Program-made: the position numbers and the translations under genes | Notes under the pieces: generated by a model | What the model saw: only the letters and a program-made list of their open reading frames with translations | Told to the model about the DNA's origin: nothing | Databases searched by the model: none | Assembly: GCA_017511645.1 (NCBI GenBank) | Contig: JAFWJH010000004.1 | Coordinates: 1-64,000, forward strand | DNA from: Candidatus Saccharimonadota bacterium | GTDB lineage: Bacteria > Patescibacteriota > Saccharimonadia > Saccharimonadales > Saccharimonadaceae | Direction of reading: 5' to 3' | DNA length: 64,000 nucleotides | Shown here: positions 61,559-64,000 of the stretch, piece after piece | Layout: each line of letters opens with the position of its first letter | Numbering within the stretch: the stretch's first letter is position 1

Positions 61559-62830
61559 CTAAAAATTCAATCTATCTTCTAGGCTAGATATAAATGCTTT
61601 TTCCGTAGATGAAACCGCTGCAAAACCTCTAATTCCAGCACCCGCAAACTCACGCGCTAGTTCAATCATCTTAAACTTATCAATTGATTTTATCAAATTC
61701 GGCATATTATCGTATCTTTCTATTGTTTCATTCGTAAAATAGCTTTCTGCGTAATAATCCGCAATTTGTCCAACCGTCTGTGCTCCCATCTGAAAACGTC
61801 CAAGCGCATAAGATTTAGCCGCCAAAAAATCCATATCTAATATCTCGCCATTTAGCGTCTTCATTAGCTCGGTTTGGATCAGCTCAAACAATTCTTCTGC
61901 GTTTTCAATATTCACTTCCCCGTCAAAATCCCAATACGAACTCGCCGCGTTGCTCGCCACCGACGACCCCATCCCATATACTAGACCACGCTTCCTCGCC
62001 GCACCAAAGATCTTTGAGTTAGTTGTACCATTCAAAATATGATTTAGACAATTCATCGCAAATACTTCATTTGGTTCTAAATGTCGCGGTGTTACCAACG
62101 AAAACCCAAACGTAATATTCGATGCATCCTTCCGCCGGATCGACACCGCCTCGCCCGTATGCAACTCCGTCTGCGGTATCTCAAATTTCTCCCCCTCTTT
62201 TAAATTCCACTCGTCTAGCGCCCGGATAATCTTATGTTTACGTCCCTTTATCTTGCCAGCTACAATAAACAACATGTTTTTCGCAGTGTGTGTTCGCCGA
62301 TAGTGTTCGCGAATGTCTTTGAGTTCGATATTTTTAATCGTCTCTAGCCGCTCTGGCAGGGCCAAAATATCTTCGCCCACCGCCTGCTGTACTCGCGGCC
62401 ACAGCAAACGATAATAATCATTCATATACCCAGTAAGTTCACTCTTCACGTTAGCTTTTTCGCTCTTTAGCTCTTCCTCGTTAAACTTCGGCTCACAAAT
62501 CGATATTCGTTGCAATTCCATAATTCGATCCCACTCAAAGTCCGCGCATTCTGTCTCGTAGCACACCGAAATATCGCTCGTCCAAGCATTGTGGTATGCC
62601 CCGTTTTTAGTGAACTCTGCCTCAAACGCTTGCTCATCTTTAAACTTTCCGTTTGCACCAAAAGCCAAATGTTCTACCACGTGCGGAATCTCATATACAT
62701 CTTTGTTTTTAGCATACATCATACCAGCCCGAAACTGAATCCGAGTCGACATCACGCTTGCGCCAGGTATATCAATTAGTAGCCCCTTAGCGCCATTTTT
62801 TAGTGTAATTTCTTCAACCGAATGCTTCAT
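61559..62830 (-). CDS. M16-family zinc peptidase
   Basis: A 423-residue pitrilysin-type peptidase. The inverted zinc motif HxxEH is present as HVVEH (H50, E53, H54), with the third-ligand Glu in ELKSEKANVKSEL. The two homologous halves are visible (C-terminal half with ILNGTTNSKIFGAARKRGLVYGMGSSV). No signal peptide, so it may act in the cytoplasm on peptides. It lies downstream of secA and probably shares its transcript; no own promoter is clear. Confidence 0.9.
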   Translation of the reverse strand: MKHSVEEITLKNGAKGLLIDIPGASVMSTRIQFRAGMMYAKNKDVYEIPHVVEHLAFGANGKFKDEQAFEAEFTKNGAYHNAWTSDISVCYETECADFEWDRIMELQRISICEPKFNEEELKSEKANVKSELTGYMNDYYRLLWPRVQQAVGEDILALPERLETIKNIELKDIREHYRRTHTAKNMLFIVAGKIKGRKHKIIRALDEWNLKEGEKFEIPQTELHTGEAVSIRRKDASNITFGFSLVTPRHLEPNEVFAMNCLNHILNGTTNSKIFGAARKRGLVYGMGSSVASNAASSYWDFDGEVNIENAEELFELIQTELMKTLNGEILDMDFLAAKSYALGRFQMGAQTVGQIADYYAESYFTNETIERYDNMPNLIKSIDKFKMIELAREFAGAGIRGFAAVSSTEKAFISSLEDRLNF

Positions 62831-62833
62831 ATA

Positions 62834-62862
62834 TTGACAAATTAATCCACTTATGCTATAAT
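62834..62862 (+). promoter_or_regulatory. orphan consensus promoter antisense to secA
   Basis: TTGACA, 17 bases, TATAAT, with TATGC before the -10: full consensus. It reads into the secA 3' end on the opposite strand. Confidence 0.7.
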
Positions 62863-62868
62863 GTAATT

Positions 62869-62925
62869 ATCGGATTATTTCCGCTTCGATTTTGTTTTCT
62901 TCTTCGCAGCGGATTTTTTCTTTTT
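62869..62925 (+). ncRNA. candidate short antisense RNA over the secA 3' end
   Basis: From the predicted start near 62869, a 6-bp stem (TCCGCT 62880-62885 with AGCGGA 62908-62913) is followed by TTTTTTCTTTTT. This would end a transcript of about 55 bases. The T-run is the complement of the SecA poly-Lys tail, so it could be coincidental. Confidence 0.35.
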
Positions 62926-64000
62926 CTTAGCACCACTTTTCTTTATTGTGGCCCGCTTTGGTGTGGTTTTTTTCTTACCGCCTTTTCTGAACTCGTCATC
63001 CAAGTTTTTCTCACCCTTCGAGATCTCATTTACGCCCTTCTCGGTCTGCGTTTCAGCCATCTTAGTGAGCTCAGATTCATATTCTTCGCCATCCGTCACA
63101 TTATCTGCCGCTGCTTCACTCGGCGTAATTGAGAGTAAGATCTTCAACACTTCTTCGCGTAGATTCCTTTGCAAGCCATCAAATAGCTTCTGCGACTCCG
63201 AGCGATATTCTACCAACGGATCACGCTGCCCTACACTGCGCCAATGGATTCCTTCGCGCAGATGCTGCATATTTTCAAGATGTTGCATCCACAAAGTATC
63301 GAGTACCTTGAGATATACTTCGCGCTCTACTTTACGCATCGCTTCAGTGCCAAATTCCAACTCTTTTTTATGGTATGCTTCTTCTACCGCCTCAAGCGCT
63401 AGTTTTTCGCGGTCTTTTTCTTTACGCATCAGACCAATGCCATGAATCAGATCGTCATCAAAATCAAATACCGCCTTAAACTCCGCGTCAAAATTTTTAT
63501 TTACCCGCGACGAAAACTCCGTCAAAGATTTTACTTCATCTCGCATCAACCGCTTAATTTCTGGGAAGATATCATCACCCATCAAGATCTTCCGCCGCAT
63601 CATATATACCACCTTACGATGACGGTTGATCACGTTATCATACTGTACCACATTCTTACGCGAATCAAAGTTAAATCCTTCAATTCGCTTTTGTGCCGCT
63701 TCAAGGGTACGCGAGATCGCCTTTGTCTGAATTGGTGTGTCTTCGTCTACACCTAGTCGCGTCATCAGCATCTTTACTCTATCGCCCTGGAATATTCGCA
63801 TCAAATCATCTTCGCAGCTCACAAAGAATTGCGTCGTACCCGGATCACCTTGCCGACCACCGCGACCTCTTAACTGATTATCTACCCGCCGCGAATCATG
63901 CCGTTCCGAGCCAATTACTACTAGCCCACCAAGCTCTTTTACTCCTTCGCCTAGCTTAATGTCTGTACCACGCCCCGCCATGTTTGTAGCTAGCGTAATC
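62875..64000 (-). CDS. secA: preprotein translocase ATPase SecA, C-terminal part
   Basis: The last 375 codons; the gene continues past 64000. Motor-domain motifs are AGRGTDIKLG and RRVDNQLRGRGGRQGDPG (helicase motif VI). The helical scaffold and wing follow (LDTLWMQHLENMQHLREGIHWRSVGQRDPLVEYRSES). The usual zinc-binding CxC tail that contacts SecB is absent; instead the protein ends in a 45-residue Lys-rich tail (KKKKKSAAKKKTKSKRK). SecA powers export through SecY, encoded at 1191. Confidence 0.96.
   Translation of the reverse strand, partial: ITLATNMAGRGTDIKLGEGVKELGGLVVIGSERHDSRRVDNQLRGRGGRQGDPGTTQFFVSCEDDLMRIFQGDRVKMLMTRLGVDEDTPIQTKAISRTLEAAQKRIEGFNFDSRKNVVQYDNVINRHRKVVYMMRRKILMGDDIFPEIKRLMRDEVKSLTEFSSRVNKNFDAEFKAVFDFDDDLIHGIGLMRKEKDREKLALEAVEEAYHKKELEFGTEAMRKVEREVYLKVLDTLWMQHLENMQHLREGIHWRSVGQRDPLVEYRSESQKLFDGLQRNLREEVLKILLSITPSEAAADNVTDGEEYESELTKMAETQTEKGVNEISKGEKNLDDEFRKGGKKKTTPKRATIKKSGAKKKKKSAAKKKTKSKRK

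Noticed and set aside
62948-63445. 165-codon plus-strand frame after the antisense secA promoter
   Set aside because: Tempting because of the consensus promoter, but it lies wholly over conserved SecA codons, is Ser/Phe-rich and lacks a ribosome binding site.
1-64000. Mobile elements, integrases, prophage genes
   Set aside because: No transposase, integrase or phage structural motif and no long terminal inverted repeats were seen.

Overview
The window looks like the chromosome of a Candidatus Saccharibacteria (TM7) cell or a close Patescibacteria/CPR relative. Supporting signs: UGA is an ordinary stop (trmH at 14484, ftsE at 23330), which argues against Gracilibacteria and Absconditabacteria. 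The ribosomal clusters lack uL30, a CPR hallmark. Many proteins are short or stripped down. ExoI, a MurD/MurL pair, a sortase and FISUMP-type surface proteins are present. No rRNA, tRNA, CRISPR array, insertion sequence or prophage was recognised. Most genes are on the minus strand.

Layout. 1-2624: secY, sortase, infA, rpmJ and the first codons of rpsM, a spc/alpha-type operon with its own promoter. 2669-9936: rpoB-rpoC behind a long structured leader. 10150-11276: khpA and rpsP. 11290-13205: rpmF-nusB-nudix-rnc. 13354-18621: a hypothetical gene, trmH-glutaredoxin, a Sua5/YrdC gene, leuS and a two-helix membrane protein. 18655-24100: ftsE-ftsX-CHAP hydrolase-ctpA-glycosyltransferase, a cell-envelope module. 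24152-27464: pheS-pheT. 27568-30507: a 979-residue Ala/Gly-rich membrane protein. 30582-36539: small membrane protein, aquaporin-like channel, metG, a Pro/Ala-rich membrane protein, L-lactate dehydrogenase, ExoI. 36641-38801: FISUMP surface protein and membrane-anchored FKBP. 38866-47613: rplC-D-W-B-rpsS-rplV-rpsC-rplP-rpsQ-rplN-X-E-rpsN-rpsH, then terminators and a new promoter before rplF-rplR-rpsE-rplO. 47876-59060: an accessory stretch of small single-gene units, interrupted by prfB, an Ig-like surface protein and dus. 59094-64000: murD-murL, an M16 peptidase and the 3' part of secA.

The expression signals are the most striking feature. At least eleven genes have a good -10 box (often TATGCTATAAT or TGnTATAAT) ending only 6-9 bases before the start codon and no Shine-Dalgarno sequence, so their mRNAs should be leaderless. 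Others have textbook AGGAGG sites. Six accessory promoters share nearly the same TTGAC..17..TATAAT sequence. Several promoters are fused to the U-tract of the preceding terminator. Two consensus promoters point antisense into gene ends.

At the protein level, RNA polymerase beta' has lost both zinc-binding cysteine sets. bL36, bL32, uS14 and the SecA tail are also cysteine-free forms, while MetRS and LeuRS keep theirs. MurD followed by MurL implies that D-glutamate is put into peptidoglycan by epimerising the UDP-precursor rather than by MurI. Function calls rest on reading motifs in translations; no database search was possible.
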